Source of the DNA: an uncultured Pseudohongiella sp.
Lineage (GTDB): Bacteria; Pseudomonadota; Gammaproteobacteria; Pseudomonadales; Pseudohongiellaceae
DNA: 64,000 bases
Reading direction: 5' to 3'
Assembly (NCBI GenBank): GCA_902531515.1
Contig: CACAEJ010000004.1
Span: 29,625-93,624 of the forward strand
A program made the translations under genes and the position numbers. This document shows, piece after piece, positions 35,046-44,805 of this stretch; the first letter of the stretch is position 1; every line of letters starts with the position of its first letter. Below the pieces are notes generated by a model. It had not been told where the DNA came from. It did no database searches and worked only from the letters and a program-made list of their open reading frames with translations.

Positions 35046-37457
35046 GTGGCAGTAACTAAACCTAACTTTCAGATCAAGCAGTTTCTGGTGTCGGTTCTTT
35101 TTGCTTCTTTAAGCGCTCAAACAGTTGCTCAAAAACTCCCCCGTATCACTCAATTAGAGGAAGATGAGATTGCCATTACGCTAGATGGTTTCGTGGACGA
35201 AACCGTATGGCAAAGTATACCCATCGTGGACGGTATGAAGATGACCGATCCCGATACTCTAGATGATGCCCCGTACAAAACCGAAATCCGTTTCTTTGCT
35301 ACAGAGCTGGGGCTCTACTTTGGAATAGTTAATCATCAGCCGGCTGATACAGTTGTTAGGCGATTGACGATTCGAGATTGGTCCCCATTCGACATCGTAA
35401 ATGACGGGGTTGGGGTCGCTGTTGATGCTTCCGGAGAGGGACGTTACGGTTATTTTTTCCGAATGGGGCTGGGTGATAGCATGACTGATGGATCAATCCT
35501 GCCAGAACGTCAAGTGAATCCTCAGTGGGACGGTGCTTGGGACGGTCGCACGCAAGTGGTGGATGAGGGCTGGAGCGCTGAGTTCTTTGCTCCTTGGTCG
35601 ATGATGCCGTTGCCGCAAGCAGAGGGCGACCGTAAGATCGGACTTGCATTCATTAGGGACTTGGCACAACAGGGGACTAGGATGGGATCACCACCTTTAC
35701 CGATGACTAGGAATGTGTTCTTAAGTGGCTTTCAAAAGTATGAATTGAGTAATATCGAGCCTAGAAGACCACTGACAATTTACCCCTTTGTATCGAGTGT
35801 ATTCGACGGAATTCGTCATGACGCCAATAGTAGGATCGGTGCAGACATTTATTGGCGCCCCACCACAAATACCCTTTTATCGGCCACCTTAAATCCGGAT
35901 TTTGGAACAGTTGAATCAGACGATGTGGTTGTGAACTTAACAGCGTTCGAAGTTTTTTTCCCTGAGAGGCGCGTTTTTTTTCAGGAGGGTCAGGAGATTT
36001 TTATTACGAGCCCACGATCAGGCATGCAACGTTTTAGCGGACCGCCTGGGGGCCCGATCTCCTTGTTAAACACGAGAAGGATTGGTGGCGCGTCGAATTT
36101 TGAAGTGCCTGATGGCGTGACTGTTAAGCCTACTGATTTAAGCAAACCGACTGACTTGTTGGGAGCTACCAAATTTGCTGGGCAAAGCGGGAATTTACGG
36201 TATGGTGCGTTAATTGCTTCGGAGGATGATTCGGAAATTCGTGGAACATTGTCTGATGGAACGCGCATAAATCTGCAGGCGACCGGAAGGGATTTCGCGG
36301 TAGGTCGTTTCCTTTATGAGGACACGAGTGGTGGCAGCAGGAGATCTATTGGCTGGATGGGAACGGACATATCTCATCCTAATATTGATGCTACGGTGAA
36401 CGCTATTGATGCACATTACTTTTCAGCTGATCAGCGCTGGGCATTGGATGGACAATTCATGCACAGTGACGTCGATGGGGTCACAGGCTCCGGCTTTTTG
36501 GGTGATGTGAGTTATATACCCCGGCAAGGGCTCCAGCATATCTTTAGAGCGACCTATATCGATGATAAGTTCGATATGAATGATATGGGTTTTCTTGCTA
36601 GGAATTCACAGCAAAATTTAGATTATAATTTTGTCCTCACCGAATCTGATATACCAAGCATACAGTCAAGGACGACGACAATAGCTTTAACTAATCAATA
36701 CAATACCGATGGAAGCCCCGTGCAAAACGCGCAATCGATCGGTAGAACTTGGAATTATCTCAACAATGACACTTTTGATTTTCAGTTTCTTTATTTGCCA
36801 AAGAGAGTGGATGACAGGCTTGGCAGAGACACCGGAGATTTTCGTATTCCGGAACGTTTTTCTTTGCGTGCAAATTTTACTTCTAATCCAGCAGATACAT
36901 TAGCGTGGTCTTTAAGCCTAGATGCCGGTCAGGAGGACTTGGGACCGAAAAATATATCTACTGGAGCCGGTATCGTGTGGCGCCCAAATGATCGTTTCTC
37001 GCTTGATCTCGGCCTAAACTATACCGATCGAGAAGCATTGCTTGTGCACCAAGGTGGCGGAAACTACACCAGTTTTGAGGCCCATCAGTGGGCGCCCAAA
37101 TTAGAGTCAAATTATTTCATTTCTGCTCGTCAACAGTTTCGGGTAACCATGCAGTGGAATTCCTTAAAAGCTTTTGAAGACCGATTCTGGCAAGTGAATC
37201 CAAGCCGTATAGAATTGTTAAAACCAGTTGCTAATCCGGACAATGAACCTGATGACTTCGTGATAAGCCGCTTAACATTTCAAGCGCGCTACCGTTGGCA
37301 AATAGCACCATTGTCAGATTTATTTATAGTTTATACGCGAGGATCTAATCTGCCAGGCAATAGCTTTTTCACTTTTCAAGACCTGCTTGAGCAAGGATGG
37401 AATGATAGGATAGTTGATTCATTTGCGATCAAACTTCGTTATCGTTTTGGTATTTAA
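35046..37457 (+). CDS. CBM9-like/DUF5916 outer-membrane protein, tandem copy 2
   Basis: An 803-residue paralogue of the preceding gene with the same signal/CBM9/barrel layout (LDGFVDETVWQSIP; VNDGVGVAVDASGEG; WDGAWDGRTQVVDEGWSAEF). The stretch NPDFGTVESDDVVVNLTAFE and the following RRVFFQEGQEIF are identical in all three copies at the protein level, yet the DNA differs at many third positions, so the duplication is not recent. Relative to copy 1 it has a small insertion (FSGPPGGP). GTG at 35046 follows GAAGG by 5 nt. It ends KLRYRFGI. Differences concentrate in the CBM9 face (for example TIRDWSPFDI against QARDTPPFNV), hinting at different ligands. Confidence 0.8.
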   Translation: MAVTKPNFQIKQFLVSVLFASLSAQTVAQKLPRITQLEEDEIAITLDGFVDETVWQSIPIVDGMKMTDPDTLDDAPYKTEIRFFATELGLYFGIVNHQPADTVVRRLTIRDWSPFDIVNDGVGVAVDASGEGRYGYFFRMGLGDSMTDGSILPERQVNPQWDGAWDGRTQVVDEGWSAEFFAPWSMMPLPQAEGDRKIGLAFIRDLAQQGTRMGSPPLPMTRNVFLSGFQKYELSNIEPRRPLTIYPFVSSVFDGIRHDANSRIGADIYWRPTTNTLLSATLNPDFGTVESDDVVVNLTAFEVFFPERRVFFQEGQEIFITSPRSGMQRFSGPPGGPISLLNTRRIGGASNFEVPDGVTVKPTDLSKPTDLLGATKFAGQSGNLRYGALIASEDDSEIRGTLSDGTRINLQATGRDFAVGRFLYEDTSGGSRRSIGWMGTDISHPNIDATVNAIDAHYFSADQRWALDGQFMHSDVDGVTGSGFLGDVSYIPRQGLQHIFRATYIDDKFDMNDMGFLARNSQQNLDYNFVLTESDIPSIQSRTTTIALTNQYNTDGSPVQNAQSIGRTWNYLNNDTFDFQFLYLPKRVDDRLGRDTGDFRIPERFSLRANFTSNPADTLAWSLSLDAGQEDLGPKNISTGAGIVWRPNDRFSLDLGLNYTDREALLVHQGGGNYTSFEAHQWAPKLESNYFISARQQFRVTMQWNSLKAFEDRFWQVNPSRIELLKPVANPDNEPDDFVISRLTFQARYRWQIAPLSDLFIVYTRGSNLPGNSFFTFQDLLEQGWNDRIVDSFAIKLRYRFGI

Positions 37458-37468
37458 TATCTCAACGG

Positions 37469-37613
37469 CTCAGAGGTTTTAGTAAGAATTACCTTCTTCT
37501 ATCCTAATTAGGATGGGCTTCCACAATTGCAACTATTTGTTTCTACCAAAGAATTCTCTGGAAGATTCGGCTATTGTCGACTCCAAATCTACATCAGTCC
37601 GCCGAAGGTAAGT
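37469..37613 (+). repeat. Leader repeat, copy 3
   Basis: Shares CTCAGAG-TTTTAGTAAGAATT, AGGATGGG, CAATTGCAACTATTTGT, CTACCAAAGAA and AGATTCGGCTAT with the leader at 34897-35045, ending in the same GAAGG ribosome site. The first segment immediately follows gene copy 2 as its counterpart follows copy 1, but nothing similar follows copy 3. Confidence 0.75.
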
Positions 37614-40022
37614 GTGAAAAGAAATTCGGGCAATTTTCTCGTCGAAAAACTTATGGTGTTTGTCTTTGCTTTGTTTTCTGCAGAGGCATTAGCGCAGCAG
37701 TTGCCCCGTATTACTCAGTTTCAAGAAGGCGAGGTAGACATTTCGCTCGATGGAGTTGTAGACGAGCCAGTCTGGCAGAGCGTACCTGCAATCGACGGTA
37801 TGAAAAGACAAGATCCTGATACTCTTGAGGATGCACAGTATAAAACTGACATCCGCTTCTTTTACACCGAAAGGGGGCTCTACTTCGGAATAATCAATCA
37901 TCAACCAGCAGAGTCGGTAGTCTCACGCCTAGTTCCGCGAGATAGCACGCCATTCGATTATATTTCGGATTCGATAAGAGTTTATATCGATGCCTCCGGA
38001 GAAGGTCGCTATGGCTATGGCTTCGGGTTGAATCTGGGAGATGCGATGTCTGACATATCAATTCTTCCTGAGCGACAGGTAAATCTGCAGTGGGATGGCG
38101 CTTGGGATGGTCGTACTCAAATTGTTGAAGAAGGGTGGAGTGCTGAGTTTTTTATTCCTTGGTCTATTATGCCGTTGCCGCAGGCTGATGGTGATCGCAA
38201 GGTTGGCATAGCGTTCACGAGAGAGTTGACCGAGCTGGGGGAAAGGTGGGGATCGCCACCATTACCATCGACCAGGAACGTTTGGTTAAGTGGTTTTAAA
38301 AAATATGAGCTGAGTGATATTGAACCTAGTAGACAACTAACAGTCTATCCTTTTGTATCCAGTGTTTTTGATGGAATTAGCCATGATGCGAACAGTCGGG
38401 TCGGGGCTGATATCTACTGGCGCCCGACAACTAACACACTTTTATCAGGAACTTTGAATCCTGACTTTGGCACCGTTGAGTCGGATGATGTGGTTGTAAA
38501 CTTAACTGCTTTTGAAGTCTTTTTCCCCGAAAGGCGGGTATTTTTCCAGGAGGGACAAGAGATCTTTAATACTACCCCTCGATCTGGAAGACAGCGTTTT
38601 CGCGGGCCAGGAGGCCCGATCTCTTTGTTAAATACTAGAAGGATAGGAGGCGCATCTAAATTTGAAGTCCCTGATGGCGTAACTGTAAGACCCACCGATT
38701 TGAGTCAACCTACCGATTTGTTAGGGGCGTTAAAATTCACCGGGCAGAACGGTAATTTGCGTTATGGAACGCTGTTAGCATCAGAAGACGACCCAGAGAT
38801 CCAAGGGATATTATCGGACGGCACTCGCGTAGATCTGCAGGCTACCGGGCGGGATTTTGCGGTTGGGCGTTTTCTCTATGAGGACACTAGCGGCGGCGCA
38901 AGACGGTCTATTGGCTGGATGGGCACAGATATTTCTCACCCGGATATTAGTGCTACGGTGAACGCCGTTGATGCGCACTACTTTTCAGCTGACCAACGGT
39001 GGGCTCTAGATGGACAATTTATGCACAGCGATGTTGACGATGTAACAGGTTCCGGCTTCCTAGGGGATGTGAGCTACGCTCCTCGGCAGGGAACACAACA
39101 TATTCTGAGAGCTACTTACATAGATGATGAATTCGATATGAATGATTTGGGGTTCTTGGCTAGGAATTCTCAGAAGAATTTAGATTACAACTTTGTACGC
39201 ACCGAATCTGATATATCCGGTCTCCAGTCAAGAACGACTACTTTTGCTTTAATTAACCAATATAATACTGACGATGGGAGACCTGTGGCATTAGGTCGAT
39301 CAGTAGCTAGGACTTGGAATTATCTTAACAACAACACGTTTGATGTGACGGCTCTCTATTTCCCAAAAAGAGTGGATGACCGACTTGGCAGAGGAACCGG
39401 AGATTTCCGCATTCCTGATCGTTTCAACTTGCGTACAAGTTTTAGCTCTAACCCAGCCAATGTTTTAGCGTGGTCAATTAATCTGAATGCTGGCCAGGAC
39501 GATTTAGGCCCTCAGTCCATAACAAGTGGCGCTGGCCTTGTTTGGCGTCCCAACGATCGTTTCTCTTTCGATCTCAGTCTGGAGTATACTGATCAGGAAG
39601 CTCTGCTGGTCCACCAAGGAGGCGGAAGCTATACCAGTTTTGAAGCGCATCAGTGGGCGCCTAAATTAGATTCGAATTACTTTATTTCAGCGCGCCAGCA
39701 GTTTAGATTGACCCTGCAGTGGAACTCACTAAAAGCTTTCGAGGACCGCTTTTGGCAAGTCAATCCGAATCGCTTAAAAAACCTGAAACCAGTTGCTAAT
39801 CCAGATAACGAACCCGATGATTTCGTGATTAGCCGACTGACTTTCCAGGCCCGGTACCGATGGCAAATAGCGCCCCTGTCTGACCTATTCGTGGTCTACA
39901 CGCGAGGTTCAAACTTACCAGGGAATAGTTTCTATACTTTCCAAGACTTACTTGAACAAGGATGGAATGACAGAATAGTTGACTCATTTGCGATCAAGCT
40001 TCGTTATCGGTTCGGTATTTAG
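37614..40022 (+). CDS. CBM9-like/DUF5916 outer-membrane protein, tandem copy 3
   Basis: An 802-residue third paralogue. The frame is open 29 codons upstream into the leader repeat, but GTG at 37614, 5 nt after GAAGG, reproduces the start context of copies 1 and 2 and gives the same length; the signal peptide is then LMVFVFALFSAEALAQ. CBM9-like domain: LDGVVDEPVWQSVP, ISDSIRVYIDASGEG. The barrel region keeps the shared core and ends KLRYRFGI. It differs from its siblings in the loop TDDGRPVALGRSVA and in CBM9 surface residues (VPRDSTPFDYI). No gene-inactivating change is seen, so all three copies look functional. Confidence 0.8.
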   Translation: MKRNSGNFLVEKLMVFVFALFSAEALAQQLPRITQFQEGEVDISLDGVVDEPVWQSVPAIDGMKRQDPDTLEDAQYKTDIRFFYTERGLYFGIINHQPAESVVSRLVPRDSTPFDYISDSIRVYIDASGEGRYGYGFGLNLGDAMSDISILPERQVNLQWDGAWDGRTQIVEEGWSAEFFIPWSIMPLPQADGDRKVGIAFTRELTELGERWGSPPLPSTRNVWLSGFKKYELSDIEPSRQLTVYPFVSSVFDGISHDANSRVGADIYWRPTTNTLLSGTLNPDFGTVESDDVVVNLTAFEVFFPERRVFFQEGQEIFNTTPRSGRQRFRGPGGPISLLNTRRIGGASKFEVPDGVTVRPTDLSQPTDLLGALKFTGQNGNLRYGTLLASEDDPEIQGILSDGTRVDLQATGRDFAVGRFLYEDTSGGARRSIGWMGTDISHPDISATVNAVDAHYFSADQRWALDGQFMHSDVDDVTGSGFLGDVSYAPRQGTQHILRATYIDDEFDMNDLGFLARNSQKNLDYNFVRTESDISGLQSRTTTFALINQYNTDDGRPVALGRSVARTWNYLNNNTFDVTALYFPKRVDDRLGRGTGDFRIPDRFNLRTSFSSNPANVLAWSINLNAGQDDLGPQSITSGAGLVWRPNDRFSFDLSLEYTDQEALLVHQGGGSYTSFEAHQWAPKLDSNYFISARQQFRLTLQWNSLKAFEDRFWQVNPNRLKNLKPVANPDNEPDDFVISRLTFQARYRWQIAPLSDLFVVYTRGSNLPGNSFYTFQDLLEQGWNDRIVDSFAIKLRYRFGI

Positions 40023-40113
40023 ACAAATTGTGTTTAGATAGTTGTTTGTCTGGATTGTCATCTGTGCTTGGTAAGTTATAACAAAAATAAAATAAACTTA
40101 AGAGTCTAAAATA

Positions 40114-41127
40114 ATGCGTCTGCTAACAGTTTTTTTGGCCTTGCTTTCTTCTTTAGTGACATTTAAAACATTATCCGCAGAAAAAATAATTATAGCCCAT
40201 AGAGGAGCCAGTGGTTATTTACCAGAGCACACCCTTGCGGGAAAAGCCATGGCCTATGCTATGGGTGCCCATTACATCGAACAAGATGTCGTCATGACAA
40301 AAGATGACGCTTTGATTGTCTTACATGATATTACTTTGGATAGAACGACGGATGTGTCTGAAAAATTCCCGAATAGGATTCGAGATAACGGAAGGTATTA
40401 CGCTATAGATTTTACGCTGGAGGAAATTCGTTCTCTGTCTGCTACGGAGGGTTTTCGTTTAAGAGGAGATGAAAGAGTACAAGGGTATCAAAATCGTTTC
40501 CCAATGAACTCATCGTCATTCAGTGTTTCTACCTTAGAGGAAGAGATACAGCTTATTCAAGGGTTAAATAAATCAACTGGCAAAGACATTGGTATTTATC
40601 CTGAAATCAAACAGCCCAAATTTCATCGCGACGAAGGGAAGGATATAAGTACAGCAGTAGTTAGGTTGTTAAAGGAGTATGGCTATCTCTCCAAGAGTGA
40701 CAAGGTATTCTTGCAAACTTTTAGCTTCGAAGAGTTGAAAGAAATAAAAACCAATATCTTTCCAGAGGTCGGAATAGAGATAAATTTAATTCAACTGATT
40801 GGCAATAACACCACGTATCCTTGGATTTTTGAAGAAGGTGGAATGAAAAAACTTGCAAACTTTGCAGATGGGATTGGACCTGAGAAGGGCTTAGTAATTT
40901 CCCGCGAATCGACTGCATCGAATGTGCAGATTACCTCTCTGGTTTCTCGAGCTCATGCAGCAGGCTTGAAAGTGCACCCATATACTTATCGATTGGACCC
41001 GGGGCAAGTGCCAGATTACGCAGGCAACTTTGATGAACTATTGCGCAAACATTTCCAGGATGCTGATGTCGATGGGGTTTTTACTGATTTTCCGGACAAA
41101 GCGATCCAATTTTTACAATCCAATTAG
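40114..41127 (+). CDS. glpQ: Periplasmic glycerophosphodiester phosphodiesterase
   Basis: A 337-residue GDPD-family enzyme with a Sec signal (LLTVFLALLSSLVTFKTLSA). The catalytic signature HRGASGYLPEHT, the EQDVVMTKDD metal site and LHDITLDRTTDV are all present, and IYPEIKQPKFH matches the conserved E-K region. Length and motifs match GlpQ rather than the shorter cytosolic UgpQ. It hydrolyses glycerophosphodiesters to glycerol-3-phosphate in the periplasm, allowing phosphate or glycerol scavenging from lipid debris. It follows the barrel array by 91 bp; co-regulation is not evident. Confidence 0.9.
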   Translation: MRLLTVFLALLSSLVTFKTLSAEKIIIAHRGASGYLPEHTLAGKAMAYAMGAHYIEQDVVMTKDDALIVLHDITLDRTTDVSEKFPNRIRDNGRYYAIDFTLEEIRSLSATEGFRLRGDERVQGYQNRFPMNSSSFSVSTLEEEIQLIQGLNKSTGKDIGIYPEIKQPKFHRDEGKDISTAVVRLLKEYGYLSKSDKVFLQTFSFEELKEIKTNIFPEVGIEINLIQLIGNNTTYPWIFEEGGMKKLANFADGIGPEKGLVISRESTASNVQITSLVSRAHAAGLKVHPYTYRLDPGQVPDYAGNFDELLRKHFQDADVDGVFTDFPDKAIQFLQSN

Positions 41128-41179
41128 CTTTTTAGAAGCCGTTTTAAATAATAATTTAAATATATTTTTAGCGGAAAAA

Positions 41180-41518
41180 TCAACGGATCATTAACGCCTG
41201 ATTAGCATTCATCTTGGTATCAAGCCATGGATTGTCTGCAGTTGTTTTGAAGCTGTACCTGCGGTATCGAACGTCTGCTTCACCATCAGCGTCCGCACAG
41301 GTTGAAATCGCAGTCTCACGCCCTCTAGGGACTACAACCCTAAAATAGCTTCTGTTGCAAACTTTATCATAAACGCTCATGGTTACCCTGCTTCCAGTAG
41401 TATTAGCAAGAGACCAGTTAACAACCCCGTTTGGTGGTTCAATAGCAGCTGAACATGATGCAAGGATGGCCGAAGCAGTGCACATTCTTATAAATTTGAA
41501 AACTATGTCTTTTGCCAT
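41180..41518 (-). CDS. Small hypothetical lipoprotein
   Basis: A 112-residue protein with a lipoprotein signal ending in ILASC (lipobox LASC). The mature part is a compact, probably beta-rich domain with two further cysteines (VCNRSYF and STCADADG) that could form a disulfide. I recognise no family. It lies on the minus strand between two plus-strand genes and appears monocistronic. The start has no strong ribosome site. Confidence 0.6.
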   Translation of the reverse strand: MAKDIVFKFIRMCTASAILASCSAAIEPPNGVVNWSLANTTGSRVTMSVYDKVCNRSYFRVVVPRGRETAISTCADADGEADVRYRRYSFKTTADNPWLDTKMNANQALMIR

Positions 41519-41665
41519 TAGCTTTATTCTAATTGAAGGTGTGGGTTAGAAAGACTCTCACTCATAGACTCGAGCTATATTTGAGTAGACTGGATGGTTT
41601 GATAGCTTAAAGCCAGTATAATACTGTTTAGATTGGTAAAACATCAAATTAATTAAGACAAAAAA

Positions 41666-42688
41666 ATGAAAAGTGTTATCCGAAACGTAAAAGTTTTCTT
41701 TATCATTCTCTTTGCAATGTATGGAACAATTGGCTTTCCTCAGATGGATTCGCCCTACAAAGTTCCACTAACAGAATTTGAACATCCAGACCTTCAGGGC
41801 GTGTGGACAGACCAATCCATGACTCCGCTAGAGAGGCCTGATTCTCTTGGTCTCAAAAGCACATATTCCATACAAGAAATTAACGAATTAGAACAAGCGA
41901 GGCAGATAGCTACTGAAAGATCAAGTCAACCATTGACTCCGGATAGAAGCCCTCCGCCTTTGGGGGGAGTTATAACTCAGCAGTCGGATGTTAACTTCAA
42001 TGGTTTAGTTACTCGGTTTGTACCTGTTTTTGGAGAGTACCTTACCTCGCGGATAGTGCAGCCAGAGAATGGGAGGTTGCCATATTTAGACGAAAATCCT
42101 CAGGATATTTTTGCGCTTAGAGCAAATTCTGGTTTTACGAGATTCGATGGCCCGGAAAATCGGCCCGCAAATGAGAGATGCTTGGGTGTGCCAGGACAAT
42201 TGCCACTCATCGTTCAATTACCACTCGACGGGCCCTGGCGAAATATGCAGATAGTCCAAAATAAAAATTACGTTGTGATTTACGGCGAATATCATACCTC
42301 ACCCCGTATTGTTAGACTGAATAGCCAGCATTTTGAACCAGCGTTCCCAAAATTTTTTGGAGACTCAATTGGCTCCTGGGACGGAAACACACTTGTTGTT
42401 AAGACAAAATCCTTTAGATCTGACCAGTCCAATAGGAGGTTGAGATCCAGTGAATTATTGGAAGTAACCGAACGTTACACTCCGATTTCGGATACTGAAA
42501 TGGTTTTGGAATTTGAAATATCAGATTCTAAAATCTATTCTGAAGTGATTAAAACTCGGATAACCTTACAGAGGATGACTGCAGGACAGAGACTTTATGA
42601 GTCAGGATGTCATGAAGGTAATTATTCTTTACCAGGTATACTTGCGGGGGCTCGTCGTCAGGAAATTGAAGCAAGCTTACCCAGATAA
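41666..42688 (+). CDS. Exported hypothetical protein of a widespread environmental family
   Basis: A 340-residue protein with an N-terminal hydrophobic signal (VFFIILFAMYGTIGFPQ). It carries HPDLQGVWTDQSMTPLERP near the start and SIGSWDGNTLVVKTKSF in the C-terminal half, motifs I know from large families of uncharacterised exported proteins in marine gammaproteobacteria and acidobacteria. No catalytic residues can be named. CLGVPGQLP and SGCHEGNY supply two conserved-looking cysteines. It precedes a CoA-transferase gene by 34 bp, perhaps in one transcript. A -10-like TATAAT lies at 41617-41622. Confidence 0.65.
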   Translation: MKSVIRNVKVFFIILFAMYGTIGFPQMDSPYKVPLTEFEHPDLQGVWTDQSMTPLERPDSLGLKSTYSIQEINELEQARQIATERSSQPLTPDRSPPPLGGVITQQSDVNFNGLVTRFVPVFGEYLTSRIVQPENGRLPYLDENPQDIFALRANSGFTRFDGPENRPANERCLGVPGQLPLIVQLPLDGPWRNMQIVQNKNYVVIYGEYHTSPRIVRLNSQHFEPAFPKFFGDSIGSWDGNTLVVKTKSFRSDQSNRRLRSSELLEVTERYTPISDTEMVLEFEISDSKIYSEVIKTRITLQRMTAGQRLYESGCHEGNYSLPGILAGARRQEIEASLPR

Positions 42689-42722
42689 ATTCAAAAATTG
42701 GATAACCGTTATAAATTAGAGC

Positions 42723-43925
42723 GTGAATAAAATAAAAAAAGAAAAAGCGCTGCCGCTTTCTGAGTACAAAGTACTTGATCTAAGTATTGCTAGGGCCGGT
42801 CCGACAGCGGTTCGCTTGTTGGCAGATTGGGGGGCTGACGTAATCCGTATCGAAGCACCAATTGAGGGCGATATTGCTGGAAGTCGTCAAGGTCCGGATT
42901 CTCAGAACCTTCATCGAAATAAACGAAGTCTCTGCTTAAATCTCAAAACTGAACAAGGTATAAAAGTATTCATGGATTTGGTAACAAAAGCAGATGTGAT
43001 AGTTGAAAATTTTCGCGTCGATGTAAAAAATCGATTAGGTATCGACTATGCGTCATGTAAAAAAATTAATTCTTCAATAATCTATGCAAGCATCTCGGGT
43101 TTTGGACAAGAGGGCCCTTATGCAAAGCGCCCAGCAGTTGATCAAGTAGTTCAGGGCATGAGTGGTTTAATGAAAATTACCGGTGAACCTGGGCGTGGAC
43201 CAATGCGGGCCGGTATTGCGGTCAGCGATACTTCTGCAGGGATGTTTTTAGGTCAAGGAATACTACTAGCGTTATTGCACAGAGAAAAAACTGGAGAGGG
43301 TCAATGGGTTCATACATCCCTATTGGAATCAATGCTTTGCAAACTGGACTTCCAGGCAGCACGTTACACAATGACCGGTGAAATACCAAAGCAGGAGGGC
43401 AATAATCATCCAACGCTTTCTCCGATGGGTGTGTTTAATACTAAAGACGGACAAGTTAATCTCGCAGCTAGCACGGATAAAATGTGGAGAGCCTTCTGCG
43501 AGGTCGTCGGAGCTGACAATTTAGCTAGCAATCAGGAGTATTTTACTGCTGAAGGCCGGTTAAAAAATCGGAAAGTATTGTGGCAAGAGGTGAACAGTAT
43601 TACCTCAGAATTTTTATCAACAGAGCTAGTTGAAAAGATGAACTCTGTCGGTATTCCCTGTGGTCCGATAAATAACATAGGGGAGGCTTTTGATGATCAT
43701 CACGTAAAGTTTCTTAAGATGACAAAAAAAGCAACACATCCAGAGTTGGGGGAGCTTCCCCTTCTGAGGTCACCCATCACAATGTCTAATGTTAAGCAAG
43801 AGCCGGTTTTTAAAAAGGCTGGACCAGAACTCGGTGCTGACTCGGACGAAATTCTTAGAGAATTGAACTATAGTGAAGACGCCATAGAAAAGTTGAAAAC
43901 GAGTGGCGTTATAAAAAATTCATGA
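42723..43925 (+). CDS. CaiB/BaiF family III CoA-transferase
   Basis: A 400-residue family III acyl-CoA transferase. Typical motifs: VLDLSIARAGPTAVRLLADWGADVIRIE, NKRSLCLNLKTEQG, ADVIVENFRVDVKNRLGIDY, ISGFGQEGPYAKRPAVDQVVQG and EGQWVHTSLLES. It moves CoA between organic acids; the acid pair is not evident. The adjacent enoyl-CoA hydratase gene (30 bp downstream) suggests joint catabolism of a carboxylic acid as a CoA thioester. GTG start at 42723, with only a weak ribosome site. Confidence 0.88.
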   Translation: MNKIKKEKALPLSEYKVLDLSIARAGPTAVRLLADWGADVIRIEAPIEGDIAGSRQGPDSQNLHRNKRSLCLNLKTEQGIKVFMDLVTKADVIVENFRVDVKNRLGIDYASCKKINSSIIYASISGFGQEGPYAKRPAVDQVVQGMSGLMKITGEPGRGPMRAGIAVSDTSAGMFLGQGILLALLHREKTGEGQWVHTSLLESMLCKLDFQAARYTMTGEIPKQEGNNHPTLSPMGVFNTKDGQVNLAASTDKMWRAFCEVVGADNLASNQEYFTAEGRLKNRKVLWQEVNSITSEFLSTELVEKMNSVGIPCGPINNIGEAFDDHHVKFLKMTKKATHPELGELPLLRSPITMSNVKQEPVFKKAGPELGADSDEILRELNYSEDAIEKLKTSGVIKNS

Positions 43926-43955
43926 AACGAGCTAGGTCAACTACTGGATAAGAAG

Positions 43956-44756
43956 ATGATAATTGAATCGCCAACACCAAAAATGTTAGCTGAAGTAAGA
44001 GGTGGTATCGCATGGATAACTTTCAATGCGCCAGAGAAACGTAATGCTATGTCGCTCGACATGTGGCAGGGTCTTGGTGAAATCTTAGAAAAATTAGAGA
44101 GAGAAAGCTCTGCAAGGGTTTTAATACTGAAAGGCGCTGGAGATGTAGCTTTTGTTTCCGGTGCTGACATTTCAGAATTTGAGGAGAAGCGCTCGAATCA
44201 AAAAGACCGCGATGCCTATGAGGCCGCGTTTGATAACGCTTTAGAAAAATTAGCAAATTTTTCTAGACCAGTGGTAGCAATGATTCAAGGTTTCTGTATC
44301 GGAGGCGGGCTGGCAATTGCATTAAATACCGATATTCGCATTGCATCTGAAAATTCGAAATTTGGGATTCCAGCCGCCAAGCTGGGGCTTGGTTATGGTT
44401 TTCAAGCGGTGAAAACTTTGGAGTCCATTGTGGGGCCGTCCAGTGCTAAAGACATACTTTTTACTGCACGTTTCTTGGAAGGGAACGAGGCGCTAAGAAT
44501 TGGGCTAATAAACTTTCTGGTCAGTACTGAAGCATTGGAGAGAACTGTCCTTGACTACGCAGATAGGATTGTTGCTAACGCACCTTTAACTATTAAGGCA
44601 GTCAAAGCTACTGTTGGAGAGGTGGTCAAAGATCCTGGTCAGGAAAGTCCAACTTACATAGACGAGATGGTTAACAGTTGCTTTTTGAGTGAAGATTATC
44701 AAGAAGGAAGAAAAGCGTTCTTAGAAAAGCGCAGACCAAAGTTTACGGGTTCTTGA
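43956..44756 (+). CDS. Enoyl-CoA hydratase/isomerase family protein
   Basis: A 266-residue crotonase-fold protein. Oxyanion-hole segments are AFVSGADISEFEE (first) and IQGFCIGGGLAIALNTDIRIA (second), with KFGIPAAKLGLGYG after them. The usual second catalytic Glu position is not obvious, so a hydratase, isomerase or decarboxylase role is equally possible. Organised 30 bp after the CoA-transferase gene, with which it probably acts in one acyl-CoA degradation route. The C-terminal helix EGRKAFLEKRRPKF is the usual trimerisation/substrate lid of the family. Confidence 0.85.
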   Translation: MIIESPTPKMLAEVRGGIAWITFNAPEKRNAMSLDMWQGLGEILEKLERESSARVLILKGAGDVAFVSGADISEFEEKRSNQKDRDAYEAAFDNALEKLANFSRPVVAMIQGFCIGGGLAIALNTDIRIASENSKFGIPAAKLGLGYGFQAVKTLESIVGPSSAKDILFTARFLEGNEALRIGLINFLVSTEALERTVLDYADRIVANAPLTIKAVKATVGEVVKDPGQESPTYIDEMVNSCFLSEDYQEGRKAFLEKRRPKFTGS

Positions 44757-44805
44757 GATCAAAGGTTTTCAAACCCGACATATACAACCGCATAATACAA
44801 GAAAA

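Noticed and set aside
40021..40051. AGACAAA/TTTGTCT inverted repeat after the barrel array
   Set aside because: The 17-nt loop and missing T-run make it a poor terminator.
41617..41622. TATAAT upstream of the exported hypothetical at 41666
   Set aside because: No acceptable -35 at 16-18 bp; kept only as a note in that gene's entry.
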